NCBI GenBank assembly: GCA_035561355.1
Contig: DATMXS010000249.1
Location: 1-36,160, forward strand
Source of the DNA: DATMXS01 sp035561355
Lineage (GTDB): Bacteria; Acidobacteriota; Terriglobia; Bryobacterales; Bryobacteraceae
Length of the DNA: 36,160 nucleotides
Reading direction: 5' to 3'
This document shows, piece after piece, positions 7,592 through 14,889 of the stretch. The position numbers and the translations under genes were made by a program. Every line of letters begins with the position of its first letter. Within the stretch, counting starts at the first letter, position 1. Under the pieces are notes generated by a model. It searched no databases. It was not told the origin of the DNA and saw nothing but the letters and a program-made list of their open reading frames with translations.

Positions 7592-9641
7592 TACTGACTC
7601 CATCCCTGCTGTTGCCGCTGCGGACGACCGCTCCGTGATCGTCGCGAACCGTTTCAACGGCGGTGAACATCGCTTCCCGCGCCTGCTCGAGCGTGCACTG
7701 TTGGAAGCTCGCGCCGGCCACCGTCACCGTAGGCCCGCGATCGCAGCGCTCGAAGCAGAACGAGCCGCGGATGTCCACCAATTTCTCGATCCCGTGCTCC
7801 TCGGCCTCACGAACCAGGCCGCGCAGAAGGGCTTCGCTGCCCCTCAGGAAGCAGCTTGTGCCGAGGCAGACTTCGACGAGGATCTTGTCTTGCGCAGATC
7901 CGTTCATGACAGAGATTTCCTCGTCGCGCGTGCGGCGGCGTGAGTGATAGGTCGTGTGCAGCAGCTTGTGCGCCTGGCCCTTGCCCACCTCGCCCAGGAA
8001 TTTCGCGTAGCATTCGCTGACGAACATGTTGTCCTGGCTGCGGCGCAACTGAAGGCCGCTATCGATCTGGTAAATGCCGCTGGCGCGCATTGCGCGGCTG
8101 CGTCCGTTAAGTGATGAAATGGGCTGTCCGGCGCCGCCGATGCAACCGCCGGGGCACGCCATCACTTCGATCAAGTCGTACTCGCACGTACCCGCCTTTA
8201 CCTGGTCTGCGATCGTGCGCGCATTCCGCAATCCGTGCACGATGGCGATACGCAGCTTCTTGCCGCCCGCTTCCACTGTGGCCTCGCGCAATCCGGATGC
8301 GCCGTGAACCTGTTCTGAATCGACGCGGATCGGCTGCCCTGGGGCGATCTTGTCCGCTGCGAACCGGAGGACGGCTTCCGTGACGCCGCCCGAGTTGCCG
8401 AACAGAACGCCGGCCCCTGTGGTGAAGCCGAACGGCATGTCAAAATTCTCGGGCTCCAGATCCGTGAAGCGCATGCCCGTGGAGGCGATCATGCGGGCGA
8501 GTTCCACAGTGGTGAGGACGTGATCCACGTCTCCCGCGAACTCCTCGCGCCGCGCCTCGAATTTCTTGGCGGTACACGGCATGATCGAGACGACGCTGAG
8601 CGCGGAGCGGTGAACTCCGGTGCGCTGCGGCAGCACGTCCTTGAGCAGCGACCCGAACATCTGCTGCGGTGAGCGACATGTAGACAGGTTGGGCAGCAGC
8701 TCCGGGTGATACTGTTCTGCGAATTTGACCCAAGCCGGGCAACAGGAAGTGAACTGCGGCAGCCGCTCGCCGCACATGGTGCGGTTGAGGAACTCGGTGC
8801 CCTCTTCGATCACCGTCAGGTCGGCCGCGAAGGAGGTGTCGTAAACCTGATTGAAGCCCAGCCGCTTGAGCGCGGCCACCAGTTGGCCGGAACTGATCTC
8901 GCCGGGCGCGAGCCCGAATACCTCGCCGATCGCCACGCGCACCGCTGGAGCCACTTGGGCTATGACGACCCGCTCGGGATCGTGCAGCGCCTTCCAGACG
9001 TCGTCAATTTCGGGCTTGGGCGTCAGGGCGCCTGTGGGACAGACTGCGGCGCACTGGCCGCAGTTCACGCACTCCACTTCCCCAAGGCCTTTGCCGAACG
9101 CGGGGAGCACTGCGGCATCATGCCCGCGGTGGGCGAAATCGATCGCGCCGACAGACTGGATCTCGGAGCAGACGCGCACACAATCGCCGCACAGCACGCA
9201 CTTGTTGGGGTCGCGGATCAGTGAGGGAGAGCTGTCGTCAATCGGCTCGGGCGCATGTACGCTCTTGAACCGAACGCGTTGGATGCCGAGCTGGCGCGCG
9301 AGTGTCTGGAGCTGGCAGTTACGGCTGCGGATACAGGTGGGGCAGGCCTGCTCGTGATTGGCGAGGAGCAGCTCGATCGAAATCTTGCGGATCTCGCGGA
9401 TCTCCTCCGTCATGGTCCGGATCTTCATGCCGGCCTCGGGCGGAGTAGAGCACGCGCCCTGTATGCCGCGGCCCTCAATGTCAACGATGCAGAGGCGGCA
9501 GGCGCCGTAGACGCTCAGTTCGGAGTGGTAGCAGAACGTGGGCAGGTCAACGCCGGCCTTGCGGATGAGCTCGAGCAGGTTGCGCTCTCCGGAGACCGGT
9601 ACGGGCCGGCCGTCGATGGTCACGGTCGCGGTCTGTTTCAT
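7563..9641 (-). CDS. hydA: NAD-linked [FeFe] hydrogenase catalytic subunit HydA
   Basis: The 692-residue large subunit has, in order: an N-terminal [2Fe-2S] domain (C37, C48, C51, C64), a His-Cys3 [4Fe-4S] site (H96, C100, C103, C109), two [4Fe-4S] motifs (C148-C158 and C191-C201), the H-cluster domain, and a C-terminal thioredoxin-fold [2Fe-2S] domain (C592, C597, C629, C633). The H-cluster signatures are canonical: TSCCP (C300, C301), IMPCTAKKFEA (C356) and EVMACPGGCIGGAGQP (C496, C500). It should therefore be catalytically active, unlike the sensory homologue downstream. The layout is that of the HydA subunit of trimeric, often electron-bifurcating hydrogenases. The start at 9641 lies 2 bp after hydB and has a GGAGG before it; the longer in-frame start at 9695 is unlikely. 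Confidence 0.97.
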   Translation of the reverse strand: MKQTATVTIDGRPVPVSGERNLLELIRKAGVDLPTFCYHSELSVYGACRLCIVDIEGRGIQGACSTPPEAGMKIRTMTEEIREIRKISIELLLANHEQACPTCIRSRNCQLQTLARQLGIQRVRFKSVHAPEPIDDSSPSLIRDPNKCVLCGDCVRVCSEIQSVGAIDFAHRGHDAAVLPAFGKGLGEVECVNCGQCAAVCPTGALTPKPEIDDVWKALHDPERVVIAQVAPAVRVAIGEVFGLAPGEISSGQLVAALKRLGFNQVYDTSFAADLTVIEEGTEFLNRTMCGERLPQFTSCCPAWVKFAEQYHPELLPNLSTCRSPQQMFGSLLKDVLPQRTGVHRSALSVVSIMPCTAKKFEARREEFAGDVDHVLTTVELARMIASTGMRFTDLEPENFDMPFGFTTGAGVLFGNSGGVTEAVLRFAADKIAPGQPIRVDSEQVHGASGLREATVEAGGKKLRIAIVHGLRNARTIADQVKAGTCEYDLIEVMACPGGCIGGAGQPISSLNGRSRAMRASGIYQIDSGLQLRRSQDNMFVSECYAKFLGEVGKGQAHKLLHTTYHSRRRTRDEEISVMNGSAQDKILVEVCLGTSCFLRGSEALLRGLVREAEEHGIEKLVDIRGSFCFERCDRGPTVTVAGASFQQCTLEQAREAMFTAVETVRDDHGAVVRSGNSRDGVSNENGNGLVH

Positions 9642-9643
9642 GG

Positions 9644-11509
9644 TTAGATGCCCTCCACCGCGCCGAGATTGCAGGCCTGAGCGCACGCGCCGCACTTGAT
9701 GCAGAGCGTGGCGTCAATCGTATGCGGTTTCTTCTTCTCTCCCTTGATGGCGCCGACGGCGCACACCTTCACGCACAGGCCGCAGCCTTTGCACTTCTGC
9801 TGGTCGATGGTGGGCTTCAGCAGGGCCTTGCAACGGCCCGTGCGGCACACCTTGTTGAAGACGTGCTCTTCGTATTCCTCGCGGAAATACCTCAGTGTTG
9901 ACAGCACCGGGTTCGGCGCCGTCTTGCCGAGGCCGCACAACGAGCCCTTCTGAACGGCATGGCCCAGCGTCTGGAGCAGTTGCAGCGTCTCAGCGGTGCC
10001 ACGGCCTTCGATGATGTCGTCGAGCAAGGCGAGCAACTGGCGCGTGCCCTCGCGGCACAGCACGCACTTGCCGCAGCTCTCACGCTGCGTGAACTCCATG
10101 AAGAAGCGCGCGATCGAAACCATGCAGGTCTTGTGGTTCATCGCCACGAGGCCGCCGGAACCCACCATCGCGCCGACGCTGCGGAGCGAGTCGAAGTCGA
10201 GCGGGAGATCGAGATGCTGCTGCGTGAGGCAGCCGCCGGAAGGTCCGCCGATTTGAACGGCCTTGAAGCCGTTCTTGGTGATCTTTCCGTTATCGTCCGT
10301 GATGCCGCCGCCGATGTTCATCACGATCTCGCCTAGCGTGGTGCCGAACGGCACTTCGATGAGACCCGTGTTGGCGACGTGGCCGGTGAGCGCAAACGTC
10401 TTGGTGCCGGGCGATGTGCCGGTTCCGAGCTTGCGGTACTCGGCCGGACCTTCGTTGAGGATGCGTGGGACCTGGGCGAGCGTCTCGACGTTGTTGATGA
10501 TGGTGGGGCGCCCGCGTAAGCCGGATTGCGCCGGAAATGGCGGCTTGGGCGAAGGCATGCCGCGAAAGCCTTCGATGCTCGCGATCATGGCGGTTTCTTC
10601 GCCGCACACGAATGCGCCCGCGCCTTCCATCACTTCACAGCGGAACCGCTTTCCGGTCTCGAAAACGTTGTCGCCGAGGATTCCCTCTGCAGCGGCGTCC
10701 TCAACGGCCTTACGCATTCGGTTCACCGCGAGAGGATACTCGGCGCGGACGTAGATGTATCCCTTGTCGGCTCCTATTGCGCGGCCCGCAATCATGAGGC
10801 CTTCGATGACCGCGTGGGGGTTGCCCTCCATCACGCTGCGATCCATGAAGGCGCCGGGATCGCCCTCGTCGCCGTTGCAGATCACGTACTTCTTCGCGGA
10901 GTTCTGAACGCGCGCGAGGTCCCACTTGCGGCCGGTCGGAAAGCCGCCGCCCCCGCGCCCGCGCAGTCCGGAATCCAACACGAGTTTGCAGACCTCGTCC
11001 GGCTGCATTTCAAGGAACGCGCACCGCGCCGCTGCATAGCCGCCGTCGGCGAGGTAATCGGGAAGGCTTTCGGGATCGAGGTGGCCGCAGCCCTTGAGGA
11101 CGAAACGCGTCTGGCGCGTGTAGAACGGGATGTCGTCCGTGCCTGTGCAGCGGCGCTTCGTGCCGGGATCGACATAGAGCAGACGCTCGACAGGCTGGCC
11201 GTTGTCGATGGTGGTTTCGACGATCTCGGGAACATCCTCGGCCTTGACTCGTGTGTAAAGGATGTTCTCCGGGAGAACGGTGACCAGCGGACCCATTTGG
11301 CAGAAGCCCTGACATCCGCTCTTACCGACCTCAGCGTGCAGGCACGCGGAAGCCTCCACGGCCCCTGAGCCGAGGGCTTCCTTGAATGCGTGGTAAACCT
11401 TCCATGCGCCGTTAGCCGCGCAGCCCGTTCCCGCGCAGATGGTGACCTTGCGGCCGGTGATTCCCCGCGACGCGAGCGGCTCCGGCAGTTCCGATACAGG
11501 CGCGCTCAT
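9644..11509 (-). CDS. hydB: NuoF-like flavoprotein subunit HydB
   Basis: The 621-residue protein has an N-terminal thioredoxin-fold [2Fe-2S] domain (C25, C30, C66, C70), then a NuoF-type core with the Gly-rich NADH site (GLRGRGGGGFPTGRKW) and FMN region (CNGDEGDPGAFMDR). The N3-type [4Fe-4S] motif ESCGKCVLCREG with a following GSLCGLG comes next. Two C-terminal [4Fe-4S] motifs follow (C573/576/579/583 and C603/606/609/613). A Cys pair in CRTGRC lies between the core and the ferredoxin-like end. HydB is where NAD(H) meets FMN in HydABC hydrogenases. The extra C-terminal clusters fit an enzyme that also exchanges electrons with ferredoxin. Its ATG overlaps the hydC stop by 4 bp. Confidence 0.97.
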   Translation of the reverse strand: MSAPVSELPEPLASRGITGRKVTICAGTGCAANGAWKVYHAFKEALGSGAVEASACLHAEVGKSGCQGFCQMGPLVTVLPENILYTRVKAEDVPEIVETTIDNGQPVERLLYVDPGTKRRCTGTDDIPFYTRQTRFVLKGCGHLDPESLPDYLADGGYAAARCAFLEMQPDEVCKLVLDSGLRGRGGGGFPTGRKWDLARVQNSAKKYVICNGDEGDPGAFMDRSVMEGNPHAVIEGLMIAGRAIGADKGYIYVRAEYPLAVNRMRKAVEDAAAEGILGDNVFETGKRFRCEVMEGAGAFVCGEETAMIASIEGFRGMPSPKPPFPAQSGLRGRPTIINNVETLAQVPRILNEGPAEYRKLGTGTSPGTKTFALTGHVANTGLIEVPFGTTLGEIVMNIGGGITDDNGKITKNGFKAVQIGGPSGGCLTQQHLDLPLDFDSLRSVGAMVGSGGLVAMNHKTCMVSIARFFMEFTQRESCGKCVLCREGTRQLLALLDDIIEGRGTAETLQLLQTLGHAVQKGSLCGLGKTAPNPVLSTLRYFREEYEEHVFNKVCRTGRCKALLKPTIDQQKCKGCGLCVKVCAVGAIKGEKKKPHTIDATLCIKCGACAQACNLGAVEGI

Positions 11510-12033
11510 TGGGCTTCCTTCGCGGTCGCCGCTTCCCGTTCCGTGATCTCGTCCACCAGCGCGACGGCGCGATCAGGCGTCATGAGGCCGTGTACTTCGT
11601 CATCCACCACTACGACGGGGGCCAGTCCGCACGCGCCCAGGCACGCCACCGTTTCAACCGTAAACATCATGTCCGGCGTCGTCGTGTGTTTCTCATCAAG
11701 GCCGAGGCGCTTCCGCAACGCATCCAGGATGGGCATGGAGCGCTTCACGTGGCATGCCGTGCCGTCGCAGAGCCGGATGACGTACTTTCCCTTTGGCACG
11801 AGCGCGAAGTGAGCGTAGAAAGTCGCTACGCCGAATACGCGTGACGGCGGCACGTCGAGACTGGTCGCGATGTACGTGAGCACCTCTTCGGGGAGATAAC
11901 GGTACTCCTCCTGCACGGCTTGCAGGATGGGGATGAGCCGGGAAGGCTGGCGTCCCTGGCGGTCCAGGACGGCGCAGACCTTCGCAAAGCGGTCAGCCGG
12001 CGTCGTCGGAGCTGGAGTTTGTGATACTGTCAT
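11506..12033 (-). CDS. hydC: NuoE-like [2Fe-2S] subunit HydC
   Basis: A NuoE-like protein of 175 residues from the preferred start at 12033 (MTVSQTPAP). The [2Fe-2S] ligands are CDGTAC and, further on, CLGAC. The helical N-terminal part (LIPILQAVQEEYRYLPEEVL) is typical of NuoE/HydC. It serves as the small electron-transfer subunit beside HydB. A longer in-frame start at 12108 would add 25 basic residues and deepen the overlap with rex, so I reject it. Even so, the first 41 bp overlap the 3' end of rex. The upstream sequence is purine-rich (AAGAAGAAAAAGAAA) rather than a clear GGAGG, so translation may depend on ribosomes finishing rex. Confidence 0.95.
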   Translation of the reverse strand: MTVSQTPAPTTPADRFAKVCAVLDRQGRQPSRLIPILQAVQEEYRYLPEEVLTYIATSLDVPPSRVFGVATFYAHFALVPKGKYVIRLCDGTACHVKRSMPILDALRKRLGLDEKHTTTPDMMFTVETVACLGACGLAPVVVVDDEVHGLMTPDRAVALVDEITEREAATAKEAQ

Positions 12034-12715
12034 TTTCTTTTTCTTCTTTGTGAATCTCGGACTGCAGTTGCCGGTTGAGTTTGAACGAGAGCGCGGAGAG
12101 CGACGCATACAGACTCTCGTTCTGCACGATCACGTGCGAAGGCACGTGCAGGGAGACCGGCGCAAAGTTCCAGATCGCCCGAATGCCGCCCTCGACCATC
12201 AGATGGGCAACGCTCTGGGCGACGGAGGCGGGCGTGGTGATGATGCCGAGGTGGATGTGCATCCGCTCGGAGAGATTGGCGAGCTTTGAAAGTGGCAAAA
12301 CGTGCGTGCCGTGGACTTGCTTGCCGACCTTTCCTGGATCGATGTCGAATGCCGCCACGATGTTCAGCCCGATGCGGCGGAAGCCTTCGTTGTAGCCGAG
12401 CAGTGCGGAGCCGAGGTGGCCGGCGCCGGCTAGGAAGGCGTCGCGCGCATTGTTCCACCCCAGCAGGTCCTCGATGGCGCGCATGAGATCGGCGATGACG
12501 TAGCCGACTTTTGGCTTCCCGCCGACCTCAGTGCATTCGAGGTCCTTGCGGATTTGCGTGGGATCGAGCGAGAGCTCGGCGCCGATCTGACTGCAGGAAA
12601 TCGACTTGATCCCTTTTTCGGCCAACTCGGTGAGGTAATGGTGATACCTGGGCAAGCGGCGGAGGGTGGGTTCCGCTATGACCCTGGGCTTGTCCGGATC
12701 CACATTAACCTCCAT
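11993..12715 (-). CDS. rex: Redox-sensing transcriptional repressor Rex
   Basis: The 240-residue protein has an N-terminal winged-helix domain (about 15-77, starting EPTLRRLPRYHHYL) with the family's recognition region SLDPTQIRKDL. A Rossmann NAD(H)-binding domain follows, with GAGHLG at 97-102 and an acidic residue ending beta-2 (FDID). Rex senses the NADH/NAD+ ratio and, in known systems, represses fermentative, respiratory and hydrogenase genes until NADH rises. Here it is the first gene of the hydrogenase operon, which suggests autoregulation plus control of hydCBA. A 30-residue polar acidic tail extends beyond the usual C-terminus. There is no clear ribosome site before the ATG at 12715; a GAGAAA/TTTCTC dyad sits in that place instead. 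Confidence 0.95.
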   Translation of the reverse strand: MEVNVDPDKPRVIAEPTLRRLPRYHHYLTELAEKGIKSISCSQIGAELSLDPTQIRKDLECTEVGGKPKVGYVIADLMRAIEDLLGWNNARDAFLAGAGHLGSALLGYNEGFRRIGLNIVAAFDIDPGKVGKQVHGTHVLPLSKLANLSERMHIHLGIITTPASVAQSVAHLMVEGGIRAIWNFAPVSLHVPSHVIVQNESLYASLSALSFKLNRQLQSEIHKEEKENDSITNSSSDDAG

Positions 12716-12718
12716 TCA

Positions 12719-12732
12719 GAGAAATCTTTCTC
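12719..12732. promoter_or_regulatory. Candidate operator, proximal dyad beside rex start
   Basis: A perfect inverted repeat, GAGAAA-TC-TTTCTC, ends three bases upstream of the rex ATG. It has the same arms and spacing as the dyad at 12950-12963, which makes chance less likely. It covers the position where a ribosome binding site would be. It could be an operator bound by Rex or by another regulator, or a small RNA hairpin affecting rex translation. It does not match the TTGTGA-type Rex consensus known from other phyla. Confidence 0.5.
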
Positions 12733-12753
12733 GATATCCTCGAAGCGATAGCA

Positions 12754-12887
12754 CCTGCGCGAATCCCGTGCCGCGGAATCCACGCAGGCGCAAATCGCAG
12801 GAGGGGTGCAAGCCACAGTGTGGCGTAATACCCGAAAACAGCGGAAACTATCCGTTGCCGCCGGAGAACCGGATGTACTACTCCGGC
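12754..12887. other. Hairpin-rich block in the rex upstream region, possible structured RNA
   Basis: Four consecutive inverted repeats fill this stretch. CCTGCG at 12754-12759 pairs with 12783-12788. GGGT at 12804-12807 pairs with 12830-12833 and encloses GCCAC (12812-12816) with GTGGC (12820-12824). CAGCGGA at 12839-12845 pairs with TCCGTTG at 12851-12857. GCCGGAG at 12860-12866 pairs with CTCCGGC at 12881-12887. Read on the minus strand it would lie in the 5' leader of rex. Two positions (12808/12829 and 12841/12855) would be G-U pairs in a plus-strand RNA but mismatches in a minus-strand RNA, which mildly favours a plus-strand transcript. I do not recognise a known riboswitch. There is no U-run typical of a terminator. 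Confidence 0.4.
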
Positions 12888-12922
12888 TGCCATCCTGTGT
12901 CTGAGAAACCGTTTGGACTTCT

Positions 12923-12973
12923 CAATCGGAGAGCATCAGTCTTCCAATCGAGAAATGTTTCTCTATTCGATTG
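12923..12973. repeat. Three CAATCG hexamers spaced about two helical turns
   Basis: CAATCG occurs at 12923-12928 and 12945-12950, and its inverse CGATTG at 12968-12973. The starts are 22 and 23 bp apart, so all three would face the same side of the helix. The second and third flank the GAGAAA-TG-TTTCTC dyad, giving a nested palindrome, and the third overlaps the predicted -10 box. This arrangement suits a multi-site regulator binding region; the binding protein is unknown. Confidence 0.4.
12950..12963. promoter_or_regulatory. Candidate operator, distal dyad at predicted start site
   Basis: A perfect inverted repeat GAGAAA-TG-TTTCTC, with AT/AT matches further out, lies directly downstream of the -10 box of the predicted rex promoter, covering the expected transcription start. 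A repressor bound here would block initiation. The same dyad recurs at 12719-12732. Rex is the natural candidate because it heads the operon, but the half-site differs from published Rex sites of other phyla, so another regulator is possible. Confidence 0.55.
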
Positions 12974-12999
12974 TAGGGTAACGGGTCTGAAACTGTCAA
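12970..12999 (-). promoter_or_regulatory. Predicted sigma70-like promoter of the rex-hyd operon
   Basis: On the minus strand a perfect -35 box TTGACA (12994-12999) is followed after 18 bp by TACAAT (12970-12975), one mismatch from TATAAT. Transcription would start near 12963 and give a leader of about 250 nt before rex. The position, between the end of the upstream repair gene and rex, fits. No other promoter of this quality is seen in the operon. Confidence 0.6.
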
Positions 13000-13011
13000 T
13001 TCCCGGAGGCG

Positions 13012-13398
13012 TCAGCCATCGTCAGCCGGCTCAAACTCCCAGGTTCGAAAGACGTGCTGGTGCTCTTCCATAACGATCCGTTTGCCGCGGAAGCGCACAC
13101 CCTCGAGTTCGAGGCGAGTGCGTTGCTCGTAAGCCTGCTCGAGCTTCAGGCGGATGTACCCGCCCGCGCCCACGACGCGCTGCCATGGAAGTGCATCGCC
13201 TGTTTTCCGAAGCACCTGGACCACCTGCCGGTGATACAGCGGGTAGCCCGCGGCGGCGGCGACCTGGGCGTAAGTGGCCACCTTTCCCTTCGGGATCTGG
13301 CGGATCACTTTGCGCATCGCCGCCTCGCGCTGTTCATTGGCCGGCAGCCTCAGGAGGCGTCGCCCGAATTTGCGAAGATCGTCGTCGCGCCGTGCCAC
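13012..13398 (-). CDS. Alkyltransferase-like (ATL) DNA-binding protein, MGMT family
   Basis: The core PKGKVATYAQVAAAAG and the PWQRVVGAGGYIRL motif identify the DNA-binding domain of O6-alkylguanine-DNA alkyltransferases. The acceptor Cys of the PCHRV motif is replaced by Trp, which is the mark of ATL proteins. These bind O6-alkylguanine lesions and flag them for nucleotide excision repair, without methyl transfer. The start is uncertain. The longest form begins at 13458 and overlaps the divergent pseudouridine synthase gene. A GTG at 13398 gives 128 residues. An ATG at 13317 preceded by GAGG would give 101 residues but leaves little of the first helix. I list the GTG form. The gene lies upstream of rex on the same strand, with a 296-bp gap. 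Confidence 0.82.
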   Translation of the reverse strand: MARRDDDLRKFGRRLLRLPANEQREAAMRKVIRQIPKGKVATYAQVAAAAGYPLYHRQVVQVLRKTGDALPWQRVVGAGGYIRLKLEQAYEQRTRLELEGVRFRGKRIVMEEHQHVFRTWEFEPADDG

Positions 13399-13428
13399 AG
13401 TTCTATTGTTCCCATACAGTAGACAGAG

Positions 13429-14211
13429 ATGCGTCAGGTAAAAGCAAAAGGACCCCAAGGCGGGGCAAAGCGTCCGCTGAAAACGCTGGAACGGGTGCTG
13501 TCGAAGGCGGGCTTGGGGTCGCGCACGGAGGCGCGGTCATGGATCGCGGCGGGCAGAGTGCGGGTCAACGGCAAGGAAGTGCGGGACCCGGACCAGTGGG
13601 TGGACCTCGAGCGGGATCGCGTGAGCTTCGACGGAAAGCCGCTGCGCCCGGCGGAAAAGGTCTACCTGCTGTTTTACAAGCCAAAGGGCTACCTGACCAC
13701 GTACAAAGATCCGGAGGGCCGACCGACGATTTACGACGTGCTCGAGGGCGTGGACGAAAAGGTCTTCCCGGTGGGACGACTGGACCTGGATACGAGCGGT
13801 CTGCTGCTCCTGACGAACGACAGCCAGTTCGCGGAGCGGATGACCAACCCTGACTTCAAGGTGCCCAAGACGTACCTGGTCAAGAGTTCCGGGCGCTTGA
13901 CGGAGGAGCAACTGGAGCAGTTGCGGACCGGCGTGGCGTTGAACGACGGACCGACGCGCCCGGCCGATGTAGTGCGGCTACGGGATGCGGGAAATCACAC
14001 GTTCTTCGAGATCACCATTACCGAGGGGCGCAACCGGCAGGTGCGGCGGATGCTGGAGGCGATAGGGAGCAAGGTATCGAAACTGGTGCGGACGGCGATC
14101 GGGCCGCTCGAAATTGCCGGATTGCAGGTGGGGGCTCATCGGGAGTTGACAGCGAAGGAAGTGGCGGCCCTCCTGAAGCAATCCGGGTCCGGGAGGCCTG
14201 GACGACCCTGA
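13429..14211 (+). CDS. RluB/RsuA-family rRNA pseudouridine synthase
   Basis: The 260-residue protein has an N-terminal S4 RNA-binding domain (about 18-75, ERVLSKAGLGSRTEARSWI). The catalytic domain carries the RsuA/RluB signature GRLDLDTSGLLLLTND, in which D119 should be the catalytic Asp. Near the end, EGRNRQVRRMLEAIG is the other conserved motif. It converts a uridine in rRNA to pseudouridine; 23S (RluB-like) is more likely than 16S, but the exact target cannot be fixed from sequence. The N-terminus is basic and poorly conserved. It is divergent to the ATL gene. Confidence 0.93.
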   Translation: MRQVKAKGPQGGAKRPLKTLERVLSKAGLGSRTEARSWIAAGRVRVNGKEVRDPDQWVDLERDRVSFDGKPLRPAEKVYLLFYKPKGYLTTYKDPEGRPTIYDVLEGVDEKVFPVGRLDLDTSGLLLLTNDSQFAERMTNPDFKVPKTYLVKSSGRLTEEQLEQLRTGVALNDGPTRPADVVRLRDAGNHTFFEITITEGRNRQVRRMLEAIGSKVSKLVRTAIGPLEIAGLQVGAHRELTAKEVAALLKQSGSGRPGRP

Positions 14212-14254
14212 AGGTTTCCGGCGTGTCTGCCGATATGTGGTTTGACAGGCCACT

Positions 14255-14524
14255 ATGCCAGACACGAGCCAGATTCTGCTTCGATTCAACCGCCTGATGC
14301 GAGATGTCGAAACGGGTAAGCCGACACGCAACTGCTTCCTGCCGTGGGAGGTGGAACTGCTGCTGGACCTTGATGCGTGTGAGGTGCCCACAATCGACCG
14401 GCGGAAGGTGTTGTCGCGATACCGCCGGGCGGCGGGGAGGCGGCTGGAACGCGGTGCGGAGCCGCTGAAGCTTTCGGAATACCTGCGCGACTGCGCCGAC
14501 CGGCGTACGTCTCGGGTATCCTGA
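14255..14524 (+). CDS. Small conserved-type protein of unknown function
   Basis: An 89-residue protein rich in Arg and Leu with no signal peptide or membrane segment. The central segment (TRNCFLPWEVELLLDLDACE) and the helix after it (RRKVLSRYRRAAGRRLERG) look like real coding sequence: codon third positions are GC-rich and the frame fits neatly between rluB-like and yggX. I recall similar short proteins from acidobacteria but cannot assign a function. No Cys or His pattern suggests a metal site. Confidence 0.7.
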   Translation: MPDTSQILLRFNRLMRDVETGKPTRNCFLPWEVELLLDLDACEVPTIDRRKVLSRYRRAAGRRLERGAEPLKLSEYLRDCADRRTSRVS

Positions 14525-14597
14525 GACTTCGGACCGCGACGGGGCGACTCGCTCCCGGACGCGCGGCTTCCGGCATCTCAGGAGGGTTCCACACAGC

Positions 14598-14882
14598 ATG
14601 GCTGTCGATATGCCCGAGCGGAAGGTATTCTGCGTCAAACTGCAGCGTGAATTGCCTGGTCTCAAGGAAGTGCCGTTCGAGGGCCATCCTCTCGGGCAGC
14701 GCATCTATGACAACGTCTCGGCGGAGGCGTGGCGCATGTGGGTTGACCACATGAAGATGATCATGAACGAGTACCGCCTTAACCTGGGGACTCGGGAAGC
14801 GCAGGAATTCCTGATCAAGCAGATGGAAGAGTACTTCTTTGGCGAGGGCGCGGCGCTGCCGCCGGATTACAAGCCGCAGTAA
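14598..14882 (+). CDS. yggX: Probable Fe(II)-trafficking protein YggX
   Basis: The 94 residues match YggX along their length: RKVFCVKLQRELPGL near the start, LGQRIYDNVSAEAWRMWVDHMKMIMNEYRLN in the middle, and the ending EEYFFGEGAALPPDYKP. The conserved Cys near the N-terminus (C12) is present. YggX proteins are linked to iron supply and to protection of Fe-S clusters from oxidants in enterobacteria. That would suit a genome with many Fe-S proteins, but there is no direct link to the hydrogenase operon. A GGAGG stands 13 bases before the ATG. Confidence 0.9.
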   Translation: MAVDMPERKVFCVKLQRELPGLKEVPFEGHPLGQRIYDNVSAEAWRMWVDHMKMIMNEYRLNLGTREAQEFLIKQMEEYFFGEGAALPPDYKPQ

Positions 14883-14889
14883 CGGCCGG

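Noticed and set aside
12781..12900. Resemblance to a cobalamin, TPP or c-di-GMP riboswitch upstream of rex
   Set aside because: None of the conserved consensus boxes are present, only generic hairpins; listed as an unnamed structured region.
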